Shown here one piece after another: positions 20,046 through 30,887 of a DNA stretch of 64,000 nucleotides. Source of the stretch: Tritrichomonas musculus (taxonomy: Eukaryota; Parabasalia; Tritrichomonadida; Tritrichomonadidae); NCBI GenBank assembly GCA_039105265.1, contig JAPFFF010000007.1, positions 124,001 to 188,000 of the forward strand, given 5' to 3'. Numbering within the stretch: position 1 is the first letter of the stretch; every line of letters starts with the position of its first letter. Under the pieces are notes generated by a model, which saw only the letters and a program-made list of their open reading frames with translations, had not been told where the DNA came from and searched no databases. The position numbers and the translations under genes were made by a program.

Positions 20046-23000
20046 ATGTTCTTGCCTCTATTCTTTCTATATTCTGTGCTAACGTCATCAGAATTTGACC
20101 GTGATGAAAGAGTTCACGGAACAAAAACGAACTGTCCAAATGCAAACACTGTAACAATTGATGGAAATGATAACACAGCTGAAGAATATAAAACAGATTA
20201 CTACTATGCTGACTGCGACAACATCCTAACAGTTAATATCAAAAGCACTGCAAGCATAACATTAGCAGCATATTTATTTTCAGGATGTACGAAACTTAAA
20301 GAAGTTAAAATAGTTGGTACAATTCCTTCTTTATCTATAGGAGAAGGATCTTTTGCATACTGCTCATCTTTAAAGACTTTCAGCTTTGATAATGTTATGT
20401 CTGGAAGCGCTGAAGGTTATGTAACTTTAAGTCAAGGCTCATTTTTCAAGTGCACCACTAGCCTCGCTAATTCGGAAAATTGGGAATTGGAATTTCCAAG
20501 TACTCTAAAATCTTTCCCTAAATCTTGCTTTGAAGGCTGCACTCACTTTGTTCCAACATTTAAAGATACTACTGGCTATTCTGTTTCAATTGGTCCATAT
20601 GCTTTTTACCAGTGCAATGCTATAACAAATTTAAACCTCCCAGATAGTATGAGCAATTCATTTGACGAATATGCATTCGCCGATTGTTCGAGTTTAGTAT
20701 TAAGTTCAAAGATTAGTGCAAGTAGAATTGGTCCACATGCTTTTGACGGAAGTACATACACAAACTTAGTTATTGATTGTCGCAACATTGGTGCGTATGC
20801 TTTTAAACCAAGAGGAATTGCTAGAAGTTGTTCAATTAACAACTTTGTTAAGAGAAATTATGTCACAATCAATGAATACGCATTCAGTGGAGTAACAATA
20901 AAATCTGTTTGTGATTTTACAGGAGGAACAATCGGTCCCCATGCTTTTGAAGGGTGTGCTTTCACCCAAAAAATTGAATTTGATCAAGTAACAATAGGCT
21001 TGCGTTCTTTCGCAGAAATATCACCAGCTGCAAATTCAAAAATAAAGTTTTTGAGTACCAGTGTTGGCGAACGAGCATTTGAAAATATTCAAGTTTTAAT
21101 TTCATTGAATTTTGACAGAAAATCATCCGGCACATTGCAAATTGGCGATCGTGCTTTTTATGGCTCAAATGTTCAAGGTTCACTTGATATACCTCAAGCC
21201 TATCGTACTATTGGAAATCAGGCTTTTGCTGACTGCAGTGATCTTAAAGGTAACTTGCTGCTTGATCATGTTTCCACCATTAAATCTTATGCATTTCAAG
21301 GCTGTCATTTTAATGGTGCAATTAGAATTATTGGAGCCCTAAATATTTATGAAAGCGCTTTTGAAGGCATGCTAGGAACAGTTGCTCAAGGCTTGGTAAT
21401 TGGTGAAGAAAAAACCAAAAGCACAAATGGAGATTCGCAAAATTCACCAGATGTTCATTCTATGGCGGAATTGGATAATATAAATAGAAGAGCCTTTTAT
21501 GGATTAACAATTACGGGCCCTTTAGTAATTCACTCAACGGTTAAAAAAATAGATGAATATTCTTTTGCTGAATTAACATTAAACGGAAAAAGCCAAGTTA
21601 TTAGTATTCATGCACAGATCATCTCTCCATATGCATTTGCTAATTGTAAATCAACTATCTCAAATTTGAACATTTATTCAAACAGCATAGGATTCCATGC
21701 TTTTGATGGATGTACTTTAGGAAGTCTGAAAATAGCCAAAAAGATAAACTATCCTGAAGATTCTGAAATTCTAGAGCAAGCATTTTATGGTTTGAAAATT
21801 GGAAGCCTTGAGATTTCAAGTGAATATAAAGTCAACAAGGAAGCCTTTTGTAGATGCACATTTAGTGGAAACTTAATTCTTAATTGTGCCACTATAAAAG
21901 AATATGCTTTTGCAGATAGCCACTCCTCAAATCCAATAGAAGTTAACTTTGGAAACACCGAAATTGGAGACAATGCTTTTGAGAACTTTGCAACAATAAG
22001 TCAATTAAAATTTGATGGAACAGGTTCTAATAAAAACATTGGCAAACGAGCCTTTTATGGAGCTAAAATCACCAATAATAATAATGAATTAAAGATTCCT
22101 AGTTACAGTTCCATTGGTGATTATGCCTTTGCAGGAATAACTAATCTCCAACCAACAAAATTGGTCATTGAATCAAATGATATCGGTGAAAGTGCCTTTG
22201 AAGGATGCTCTAATATACAAAAACTAGAACTGATAGGTTCCCTTAAAAGCAATGGAATAGAAGGTAATGGTGTTGCTCAAATAGGAAAGCGCGCCTTTTA
22301 CAATTCAGGACTCAATGATGATATTGAAATTCCTGTCTCAGTAACTGATATTCAAGAAAGCGCATTTCAAGGATTGCAATTAAAGAAAATAACTCTATAC
22401 ACAAACAGCCTATTAGAAACAATTGGAAGAAGCGCATTCCAAGGAACAACCATTAAGGATACTCTTCAAATTCCTAAAGGCGTTGAAGAAATTAGTCCTT
22501 ATGCTTTTGCAGGATGCAAAAATTTGAAAACATTGGTAATTTATAGAGATTCCGTATTAAATACAATCGGTGAGTGTGCTTTTCAAGGATGCACAGGACT
22601 TGATTGCACACTTGATATCCCAAGTAAAGTTACAACAATCGGCGAGCGTGCTTTTGCAGATTGCACAGGACTTAAAGGCCACTTAACATTAAACTTATTT
22701 GCTGATATTGCACCTAACGCATTTGATAACTGTGGCGAAGTTGTTGTTTTCCAGCCATTAATTCCATCACATTTCCCCCCAACTACAGACGAGGAAACAA
22801 AAATCAAGGAAGGAGCATTCAAAGGATTCCAATTTATTAAAGAAATAAGAATTCCAAACCAAGTAACTGAAATTAAACCAAGTGCTTTTGAAGGATGCAC
22901 AAACTTGCAAAAATTAACATTTGAAAATGGCGGATCAAAATCTGAGGAAAGCCAAATTAAGACAATTGGTAAAAGAGCATTTTATGACTCAGGACTTTCA

Positions 23001-25529
23001 GGCACTTTATCAATTCCAAAGTCAGTAAAGACAATCGATGAAAGTGCTTTTGAAGGCTGTACTCGATTGACCACATTAATATTAGAACATGATATTGAAT
23101 CAAGTTCATTAGTTGGCGCAAGCGCTTTAAATACAATTGGCGATAGAGCATTTTACGGAACTGGGCTTACAGCAGTGTCACTTCCAATTGGTTTGGAGAT
23201 ATTAGGTGCAAGTTCATTTGAAAGCTGCAATAGTTTACAAAAATTATCATTTGATTTGATAATAAATGAACAATCTACTGACGAAAATCCAATTGTTTTA
23301 ACGAAAATTGGTGATAGAGCTTTTTATGGGACACCAATTGATTCCTTTGAAGTTCCTTTATTTGTAACTACCATTGGTAAAAGCGCTTTTGAACAATGCA
23401 CAAACTTAAAGACAATTACATATGCTACTTATGAAGATCTAAGTACAGTATTATCAAAGATATCTGACAGAGCTTTCTATGGTTCAGGACTCACAGGTCC
23501 TTTATCATTGCCATCAACAGTTGAAACAATTGGAGAATATGCATTTGCAAACTGCAGTAAATTAGGAGAATTGACATTTGAAATTGCAAAATCTGGCTCG
23601 CAAACATCAAGTTCATTAAGCGAAATTAAAAAAGGCGCTTTTGCTAATTCTTCAATTTCAGGGCACTTAACCATTCCATTAAGTATTACAAGCATAGGCG
23701 AAAGTGCATTCGAATCAACCACAAACTTAGACAATTTGACATTCCAAAAATTATATAATGCAAAAGGTGAAGAAAAAACAGTTCCCCTTTCAACAATTGG
23801 CAATAGAGCTTTCTATGGTTCCGGAATTACAGGCAGTTTAACTCTATATTTCAGTTCAGTTGCCTCAGGTTCTTCAGATCCAAATGTAGGCGACTATGCT
23901 TTTGCTAATTGCGAAAGACTTGCAGGACCAATAGAAATCAACAAAGCCAGATGTGGTGACTATGTTTTCTCAAACTGCAGAAATTTAGGAGAAACTGTTT
24001 TCAATGAAAAGTATGACTGCAGTGCATCTATCATTCTTAGAGGTGGCACAACTTTAGGCAAATACGTCGTGGAAGGATGCACCAAGTTTAAAGGCACTGT
24101 ATTAATTGAAAACGGCAAAATCGGAGATAGTTCATTTGAAGGCTATACTTCATCGCCATTTTCTCTTCTTATTAATCCAGATTCTAAAAATAGTTTTACA
24201 ATTGGTGACCGTGCTTTTTATGGCAGTTCAATAAGAGGTCCATTAAGTTTACCAAAATCAGTAACGAAAATCGGAAAAGATGCCTTTTCAAATTGCCGAA
24301 GTATCAGCAACACTTTGTACTTGGCAGCAACAAACATTGGAAGGCGTGCATTTGCTTATTCGGCATTTTCTGGCATATTAACAATTGAAATTGAAGAAAA
24401 GGAAGCCAGCGGCTCTGCTGAAACAGGCGATTATAAGCCAGCAGTATCTTCTGGCTTTGATGAAACAACATTTTACAACTGCAGTGGATTCACAGGTCTT
24501 TCGATTGTAAAACTTGTTACAATTCCAGATCGTTTATTTTACCAAATGTCATTCTTCCAAGGCACTTTGAGCATTCCAAAAGAAGTTAAATCTATTGGCC
24601 GTTATGCTTTTGCTGGCTGCGGATTTTCAGAAGTATCATTCGATCCAGACGCAGACGGAGAAGTTGAAATTGGTGAAGGTGCATTCTCCAGATTGACAGA
24701 ACTTACAGGATCTATCGATTTACCAAAGCCATCATCATCATCAGTTTCTACACACTCTGATAATAAGATTCATCCTTACACATACTATCAATGCGAAAAC
24801 TTAAGGTCATTTACAATGCCAACCGGCATTAATGAAATTGGTGATTATGCATTTTACGGATGCAGAAATCTTGAGATGACTTTAGACTTAACAGGAATTA
24901 ATACAGTTGGTGTTAGTGCTTTCCAAGGCTGCAGTAGTTTGAGAGGATCTTTGGTCATTCCAAAAACATTGACAGAAATCAAAGAAAACGCATTTGCTGG
25001 ATGCACTGGACTCTCTGGATCACTCACAATTAGAGTGCCAGGAGCCAGTGAAGGTGAAGGTGGCGGTGATTCTCAAACAAAGATTCGTGCTGGCGCTTTC
25101 AGCGGTTGTGAAGGTTTTAAGAAAGGAACTTTAACTTTCTTCATTGAAGGTGATGAAGAGAAAGAAAGAAGTGTAGGCGACCAATTTTATTATGGACTTA
25201 ATTATTTCTTAAGAATTGAAAATAAAGCTTTCGAAGATTGTAAGTTTTCTGATATCTATTACAATGGTAGATTTGAACCTGATTGCGATTATGATATTGG
25301 TATTAAACACACTAAGGCAATTCATACATCAAGTAATTATGCTAATAAATCCTTCTGCAGCTATCCTCTTCACAAAGATAAATTGAGTGGTGGTGCAATT
25401 GCAGGTATTTGTATCGCTGTTATTGTCGTTGTTGCTGCTCTTATCGTTCTTGCCATCTTCCTTATCATCAGAATGAAAAGGAATAAGGATCAAAGTGAAG
25501 CAGAAGTTGAAATGAACGCTGACCCATAA
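20046..25529 (+). CDS. BspA-like leucine-rich-repeat surface protein
   Basis: 1,827 codons. Seen: a hydrophobic N-terminal signal peptide (MFLPLFFLYSVLTSS), then a nearly continuous array of 20-25-residue repeats of the type 'xxIGxxAFxGCxxLxxxLxIPxSVxxI', the TpLRR/LRR_5 unit of BspA proteins, over about residues 60-1,760. A single membrane helix (IAGICIAVIVVVAALIVLAI, about 1,785-1,808) is followed by a 19-residue tail (RMKRNKDQ...). The Cys of the repeat consensus is kept in many units. Known: trichomonads have hundreds of BspA-like proteins, several on the surface and implicated in adhesion to host cells, bacteria or matrix. Inference: a cell-surface adhesin-type receptor. The gene is intact, with no intron sign. 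Confidence 0.93.
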   Translation: MFLPLFFLYSVLTSSEFDRDERVHGTKTNCPNANTVTIDGNDNTAEEYKTDYYYADCDNILTVNIKSTASITLAAYLFSGCTKLKEVKIVGTIPSLSIGEGSFAYCSSLKTFSFDNVMSGSAEGYVTLSQGSFFKCTTSLANSENWELEFPSTLKSFPKSCFEGCTHFVPTFKDTTGYSVSIGPYAFYQCNAITNLNLPDSMSNSFDEYAFADCSSLVLSSKISASRIGPHAFDGSTYTNLVIDCRNIGAYAFKPRGIARSCSINNFVKRNYVTINEYAFSGVTIKSVCDFTGGTIGPHAFEGCAFTQKIEFDQVTIGLRSFAEISPAANSKIKFLSTSVGERAFENIQVLISLNFDRKSSGTLQIGDRAFYGSNVQGSLDIPQAYRTIGNQAFADCSDLKGNLLLDHVSTIKSYAFQGCHFNGAIRIIGALNIYESAFEGMLGTVAQGLVIGEEKTKSTNGDSQNSPDVHSMAELDNINRRAFYGLTITGPLVIHSTVKKIDEYSFAELTLNGKSQVISIHAQIISPYAFANCKSTISNLNIYSNSIGFHAFDGCTLGSLKIAKKINYPEDSEILEQAFYGLKIGSLEISSEYKVNKEAFCRCTFSGNLILNCATIKEYAFADSHSSNPIEVNFGNTEIGDNAFENFATISQLKFDGTGSNKNIGKRAFYGAKITNNNNELKIPSYSSIGDYAFAGITNLQPTKLVIESNDIGESAFEGCSNIQKLELIGSLKSNGIEGNGVAQIGKRAFYNSGLNDDIEIPVSVTDIQESAFQGLQLKKITLYTNSLLETIGRSAFQGTTIKDTLQIPKGVEEISPYAFAGCKNLKTLVIYRDSVLNTIGECAFQGCTGLDCTLDIPSKVTTIGERAFADCTGLKGHLTLNLFADIAPNAFDNCGEVVVFQPLIPSHFPPTTDEETKIKEGAFKGFQFIKEIRIPNQVTEIKPSAFEGCTNLQKLTFENGGSKSEESQIKTIGKRAFYDSGLSGTLSIPKSVKTIDESAFEGCTRLTTLILEHDIESSSLVGASALNTIGDRAFYGTGLTAVSLPIGLEILGASSFESCNSLQKLSFDLIINEQSTDENPIVLTKIGDRAFYGTPIDSFEVPLFVTTIGKSAFEQCTNLKTITYATYEDLSTVLSKISDRAFYGSGLTGPLSLPSTVETIGEYAFANCSKLGELTFEIAKSGSQTSSSLSEIKKGAFANSSISGHLTIPLSITSIGESAFESTTNLDNLTFQKLYNAKGEEKTVPLSTIGNRAFYGSGITGSLTLYFSSVASGSSDPNVGDYAFANCERLAGPIEINKARCGDYVFSNCRNLGETVFNEKYDCSASIILRGGTTLGKYVVEGCTKFKGTVLIENGKIGDSSFEGYTSSPFSLLINPDSKNSFTIGDRAFYGSSIRGPLSLPKSVTKIGKDAFSNCRSISNTLYLAATNIGRRAFAYSAFSGILTIEIEEKEASGSAETGDYKPAVSSGFDETTFYNCSGFTGLSIVKLVTIPDRLFYQMSFFQGTLSIPKEVKSIGRYAFAGCGFSEVSFDPDADGEVEIGEGAFSRLTELTGSIDLPKPSSSSVSTHSDNKIHPYTYYQCENLRSFTMPTGINEIGDYAFYGCRNLEMTLDLTGINTVGVSAFQGCSSLRGSLVIPKTLTEIKENAFAGCTGLSGSLTIRVPGASEGEGGGDSQTKIRAGAFSGCEGFKKGTLTFFIEGDEEKERSVGDQFYYGLNYFLRIENKAFEDCKFSDIYYNGRFEPDCDYDIGIKHTKAIHTSSNYANKSFCSYPLHKDKLSGGAIAGICIAVIVVVAALIVLAIFLIIRMKRNKDQSEAEVEMNADP

Positions 25530-25994
25530 AATTAATTATTTATCATAAGCTGATTTTTTATTTAATTTACTAAAAATTTGAATCTTTTATGTTTTATTTG
25601 TCGTATTATCGTCCAAATTGTTTTTTATTAAGTTTGTTGTAGGAATTCTTTCCATATTTTTATTTGAATTCATTATGATCGTATTTTTATGAATATATTT
25701 GCATAATATCCTTAAATAGAATCACGTTCAATCGTCATATTGTTGATGAAAATTGATGAACGAATTTAAAAAAACAACTCATATTACTTATTTTAATGAT
25801 AGCCCAGATAATTTCATTAATTATCGATTCAAAAAATTGAATATTGGAAATATCAAATCTCTTTTAAATCCATTTTTTTAGCTTTTTTTTAGTTTTGATT
25901 TCACTAATATACACTCCTTTCTCTAATAAATGAATTCGAATTTTCATTCATTGAAAATATACTCCACTTTTTCTGTAGATAGAGATATAACGTG
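25530..25994. other. Spacer between BspA-like and cyclase-homology genes
   Basis: AT-rich, no gene. TCATT occurs at 25,944, about 47 bases before the next start, and could be an initiator but is a weak candidate. Confidence 0.5.
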
Positions 25995-28900
25995 ATGCAT
26001 TCAAAGGGTTCTTTCATAGTACAAAATTTCATTCAACTTACAATCAGCCGACTTCAAGAAATTTTCACATATTCAAAGCAGATTTGCCAGCTTCCTTCAG
26101 TTTTTTACATAATTTTACTCTTTTATTGGTTTTTCTTATCTTCATTTCCGCTTTTACTTAGTGATATTGACGATATTTGGAGTGATAGTCCATATCTGCA
26201 TAATATAATTAAATTTTTTCAAGTTTTTTGGCGTTTTTCTAGTTGCTGTACTGACACTATTGATTTAGTTATTTCATTTAATGTAATAGTAATTGTTCCA
26301 ATTATTTGTTTAATTCCTCTTATAGTTAGTCTCATCAAATTTACTAGTGGCCATAGCTTTTCTCAAAGTCTTGCATATTTTATTTGTTTAATATATGAAA
26401 TATTTCTAGTTTTTTATCATGCATGGTATCCTTCTGAGCTAGCTACAGTCGTTGGAATGGTATGGTCGGATGAATATGATACTGGTTTATTACATATTAT
26501 CATAATTATTTTTTTAGTCTTATTTGGCTGCTTTCATATTGCTTTTTCACATTATTTTGTTTTTTGCGAAAGCACATATTCAAGTGGCAGAGTTATTTTT
26601 TGGGATTCTCCATGCCGTTTGATATCAATACTATTTATAGACGCTATTTTATTTTTCACAAGACTAGTTGAAGTGCTTCCTCGAATACCTGCAATTTGCT
26701 TTGTTTTTGTTACTGTTGCTATATGCATTCTCAAAGTTTTATTTTGTTTATTATATTTCCCATTTACGGTTATGATTTGCAATCCTTTTTGCGCAACATG
26801 CACCTTTTCTTTCATGATAGCATTTATCTTGCTCTGTATCTCCCATTTTGCTGTACATATTCATATTGTGATTATTCTATTTGTTTTACTTGTCTTGACA
26901 ATAGTTTCAGATATTGTATTTAAAAAAATATGGGAGAAGATTGTAGATAAGTACTTGAATATGAATGAGTCACTTATTTCTGAAGAATATCAATTGATTG
27001 AATTAGTAAAGAATCCTCAACAATTTCTATTACTAGTTCGATTTGGTTTTATAAATGGCCATCCGTATGTGTTTACATGGCGGCCATTTAAGCAAGCTTT
27101 AGTTGAATGGCCCGGAAACAAACGTATTCTATTTCAATATATGAAATTTGTTGCTATTTACAGTCAAGAAAGTTCATTGCTTAATGATCTACTTGCAGAT
27201 ACAAAATATATCAAAGACTATCAATTTCGAAATTTCAGAAGGCAAATTAAAGTGATTCGTGAGAGCCGAAACTGGTTAATATTACCCAAATTGAAACGAT
27301 CATTAAAAGAGATTGATGATGATGTGAAAACAGTCAAGAATTACATAGTTTCATATTGGAATGCTGTTAAAGATAATTCATTTAACACTTCATTTGACAT
27401 TGGTAAGCATTTGAATGAAAAGATTTCAATGTGCCATTTGAGCTACCTCCATCTTATTTCATTGTACCCCAATAGTTCACTCATATTAACTAATTATATA
27501 AAATTCCTCCAAAATGTCATGTGCAATCCAAGAGAGAGCCAATACTGGCTTCAAAGAAAAGAATATTTGTCAAATAAAAACAATTTTACTTATGATCTGA
27601 CTCAAAATGCAGCTTTCAAAATGTTTCCCGCGATTCCTCGAGTTTTGAGGAATTTATCGGTTCGAACAGACGAAAACTCATCAGTACAATCACTTTTAAG
27701 TGACTCAAAGCCAAGTAATCCATCGCAATTAACTGATATGACAGAAAAGACAGCCTATAAAGTTTATGATCCCAATGAAGAAATTGATTTGACAGCCAGT
27801 ACAATTTATGATCATGGAAAGAAGGCGCCGGTTCCATTTTTAAGAGCTCTTTTTGGTTTAACTTTTTTATTATTCTTTTTATCTTGCATTTTAGGATTTA
27901 TCATTCCAATCACAGTGACAGCAAACAACCAAAAAGAGATAAAAAGTTTATTTGTCTCTGTCAAAACGATAAGTGAAATATCTAAGTCATTTTCAGCTTT
28001 ATCATATTTTTTCTTATATGAATCGCTGATCTCTGAGCACATCTTGCCATCTTATCATGAGATACCCGAGATTCTAAATTACACGCATCACAACAATGAA
28101 ATTCATATTTCTACGGAGGAGACTGTTAAAATGCTTTTAATTGATTTAAATAATGATCTTCATACTTTTGAGAAGACTTTTGGTCATGAAATTCCTGTTA
28201 ATACCTATACCTCTAGACTGATTCAAGATACCACGGTTGACTTCATTTCTCTTAACACCTCAACAAATTTAGAAGGAAATGTTACATATACATTGAATAT
28301 TTTTCAAGCATTGAACTTTTTGTATTCTTATTTGTTCAAATTTGCAGAAGAGAATTTAAGCATCAATATACTAGATAATGACTGGAAGATGATAATACAT
28401 CTTAATACACGCGAAATACCAACTATTATGATCAATTTGATGAATTATGCCACAAGAGATATGATCAGTACTATTGAATCAACTTCCTCAATAATTTGGA
28501 AAATTTTTGTTATTATCCTTACTTGTGATATTGTTATTTTACCTTTCTTTATCTATTTGACAATACGGATTAAATACAATTGGATTTATATTATGAAAAC
28601 GATCAATTCTTTGCCAAGAGTTGCTATTCAGAAAGTTATAACACGAAATTCAAAGGAAGAAGATGACGAAGATAGGAGCGATGGTAGTTTAAAGCAAATC
28701 GGCACGAATGATGAAAAAGAGAAAATTGAAGAAAAGAAAAAGAAGAAAAAGTTGACAAAAAGAGCTGAATTTAAATACCAGGATTTATTTTTACAGATGG
28801 TTTCGGCCAGTGATACTTCATCGGGCGTTCCTATTGCTCAGATTTTAATACTGCTATTTTTCAGTCTAATCATTAACGCTGCTGCGTTTATTCTTGTTTT

Positions 28901-30689
28901 CTTTATTCATAAATCATTGGAAAATCAGCTTCGTTCGATGCCAATCCGTTATTATTTGCCAAATTTGGTCTCAACGACGAATTTCGGAGCTTCTACCCTG
29001 TTTTTAAGAAGACTTTTAATTGGATTAGATAATCCATTGCTTGGCGATTCTTTAGAGAAAAATATAGAAGATTTTAAAGAAACTCTTGAAACTTTAGAAG
29101 ATAATTTAAATCTGTTTATATTTGGTCGTACAAATATTACGAATGGAGGTACAATAACTTCAAAATCTAAGCAGCTATCTGATCTTTTATATGATAGTAA
29201 AGGTGATTGGTTTGTTCAACATTCATTATTCGATTCGTTGCAAATGCTACCAAATTATTTTTCTTTGGAAATAATATTCGATATTTACACAATAATGGCA
29301 GGTGATGGAGTAGACCCAAATTTTGTCTTTGATCCGAAAGACAAAGTATTTCTAACTTATTTATTGTATGCAACAGAGCATATGCCCAAAGAATTTATAT
29401 ATTTGATCAGTGAAGATTCAAGTTCTCAGTTTTATATTTCATTTAAAAACACTCTTGCTACAATAGTATTGGTTGAAGTTATTCTTTTTGTGGTCGGCTC
29501 AGCTTCTTTTGTAATATTAATATATCAATTATCAGTTGTTTATCGTACAGTTCATTTTTCACTATCAGCACTTTCGATGGTTGATTATGAATATTTTCAA
29601 GATCTAACAAGCATCCTAGATCTATTTGCAGGTGTTTATTCGGGTACTGATTGCATTAAAGCTTTAAATAATTCAATGACAGAAATGATTGATGTTATCC
29701 ACGAAGCTGTTATTGAGCTTAATGAAGAATTGCTTGTGATAGATGCTAATGACGAAATGTTGGACTGGCTTAATTTGAAAATGTATCAGTTAAAAGGGAC
29801 CCGATTTACTAATCACATCGTGTTTTCCGATAATAAAGTAGAAAAGTCAATTATGGACACCTTTAATGGCGTCAAAAAAGAAGAAATAATTGAAATGGAT
29901 TCTGAAGTATTCATTGTTAGTCGCAGTATTACTGAAAAAAGGTCGTTTGAAATCATTCATTTCCATAATGAAAACCAAAATGTTGTTATCATTATCTTCA
30001 AGACGTCTCACGATTTGAGTTCAATGCGTCAACAAATATCTAATTTGAAAGAGCAGATTGACAAGCTCACAAAGTATGCCATTCCTTCTCAATTGCGTCA
30101 CAAAGAATGTCTTAGAGGTCAATCTCACATTTACAATGCGCATTTCATATCACTTGTTGCTATCGAAATTATGAATCTGAACGAGTTTGCTTTAAATCGC
30201 ACACCGAAGGAAACAGCCTCTTTCTACAACACGTTTGTCAATAAAGTTAATGAATTATGCGAAAAAGGAGACAGGATCAAATTCAATCAATTAGGAAGGT
30301 TTATTTTTATAGCATTTAATTTAGTCAAACAGACGCCAAATTATTATGGTTCAGTAAATGATTCGATTTCCTTCCTTTACGACGTTAATGACTATGCACT
30401 AGAAAATAAATATATGGTCAGATATGCATCAACTTTATTGAAATCAGTAATTGCCAATCTAAATGGTATGCAATTCTCTCTCTTTTCCGGAAAGATTTCA
30501 AATGTTAAGACTTTGTTGAAATACTCAAAGGCATCATGTGTTACATATTCATCAAAGTTTCATGATTTGCTTCCAAGAAAAATGACAAAAGACGCAATCC
30601 AGGTAAAAATAGCTGCTTCCGATATTTTCAGCGAAAAGCAGTCATGGGCATTTTCTTTGAAATTAGTTGAAAAATCATTAAGATCATAA
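25995..30689 (+). CDS. Multi-pass membrane protein with PAS-like and degenerate cyclase-homology domains
   Basis: 1,564 codons from the ATG at 25,995; the preceding GTG is not used. Seen: about eight to ten membrane helices in residues 1-320; a long cytoplasmic-looking region; later single helices near 612-640, 834-860, 945-970 and 1,153-1,178 that bracket two predicted extracellular loops. A PAS-like segment (IELNEELLVIDANDEMLDWL, about 1,235-1,330) is followed by a short coiled linker (MRQQISNLKEQIDKLTKYAI) and a C-terminal domain of about 165 residues laid out like a class III nucleotidyl cyclase. Known: trichomonads have many such transmembrane cyclases. Odd: the metal-binding positions look lost (AIEIMNLNEF where FxDIxxFT is expected; LGRFIFIAF where GDxYxA is expected). 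Inference: a pseudo-cyclase receptor or regulatory partner. Confidence 0.75.
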   Translation: MHSKGSFIVQNFIQLTISRLQEIFTYSKQICQLPSVFYIILLFYWFFLSSFPLLLSDIDDIWSDSPYLHNIIKFFQVFWRFSSCCTDTIDLVISFNVIVIVPIICLIPLIVSLIKFTSGHSFSQSLAYFICLIYEIFLVFYHAWYPSELATVVGMVWSDEYDTGLLHIIIIIFLVLFGCFHIAFSHYFVFCESTYSSGRVIFWDSPCRLISILFIDAILFFTRLVEVLPRIPAICFVFVTVAICILKVLFCLLYFPFTVMICNPFCATCTFSFMIAFILLCISHFAVHIHIVIILFVLLVLTIVSDIVFKKIWEKIVDKYLNMNESLISEEYQLIELVKNPQQFLLLVRFGFINGHPYVFTWRPFKQALVEWPGNKRILFQYMKFVAIYSQESSLLNDLLADTKYIKDYQFRNFRRQIKVIRESRNWLILPKLKRSLKEIDDDVKTVKNYIVSYWNAVKDNSFNTSFDIGKHLNEKISMCHLSYLHLISLYPNSSLILTNYIKFLQNVMCNPRESQYWLQRKEYLSNKNNFTYDLTQNAAFKMFPAIPRVLRNLSVRTDENSSVQSLLSDSKPSNPSQLTDMTEKTAYKVYDPNEEIDLTASTIYDHGKKAPVPFLRALFGLTFLLFFLSCILGFIIPITVTANNQKEIKSLFVSVKTISEISKSFSALSYFFLYESLISEHILPSYHEIPEILNYTHHNNEIHISTEETVKMLLIDLNNDLHTFEKTFGHEIPVNTYTSRLIQDTTVDFISLNTSTNLEGNVTYTLNIFQALNFLYSYLFKFAEENLSINILDNDWKMIIHLNTREIPTIMINLMNYATRDMISTIESTSSIIWKIFVIILTCDIVILPFFIYLTIRIKYNWIYIMKTINSLPRVAIQKVITRNSKEEDDEDRSDGSLKQIGTNDEKEKIEEKKKKKKLTKRAEFKYQDLFLQMVSASDTSSGVPIAQILILLFFSLIINAAAFILVFFIHKSLENQLRSMPIRYYLPNLVSTTNFGASTLFLRRLLIGLDNPLLGDSLEKNIEDFKETLETLEDNLNLFIFGRTNITNGGTITSKSKQLSDLLYDSKGDWFVQHSLFDSLQMLPNYFSLEIIFDIYTIMAGDGVDPNFVFDPKDKVFLTYLLYATEHMPKEFIYLISEDSSSQFYISFKNTLATIVLVEVILFVVGSASFVILIYQLSVVYRTVHFSLSALSMVDYEYFQDLTSILDLFAGVYSGTDCIKALNNSMTEMIDVIHEAVIELNEELLVIDANDEMLDWLNLKMYQLKGTRFTNHIVFSDNKVEKSIMDTFNGVKKEEIIEMDSEVFIVSRSITEKRSFEIIHFHNENQNVVIIIFKTSHDLSSMRQQISNLKEQIDKLTKYAIPSQLRHKECLRGQSHIYNAHFISLVAIEIMNLNEFALNRTPKETASFYNTFVNKVNELCEKGDRIKFNQLGRFIFIAFNLVKQTPNYYGSVNDSISFLYDVNDYALENKYMVRYASTLLKSVIANLNGMQFSLFSGKISNVKTLLKYSKASCVTYSSKFHDLLPRKMTKDAIQVKIAASDIFSEKQSWAFSLKLVEKSLRS

Positions 30690-30854
30690 TGTGATTTTGA
30701 TCTTTCATTTCATTTTATTTTTTTATGTTTGTTTTAAATGTTTTTCTATTGAAAAATTTGATTTGTTTTGTTTCATTTTGTTTGTTAATTGTTGGTTTTA
30801 ATGCAATAAGGCTGATCAAGGTATTTTGTGCCAAAGTGCAAAAAAGTTTCAAAC

Positions 30855-30887
<33 letters not shown>

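Noticed and set aside
20606-20842. Minus-strand frames inside the BspA-like gene (several along 20.6-23.8 kb)
   Set aside because: Antisense shadows produced by the repeat structure.
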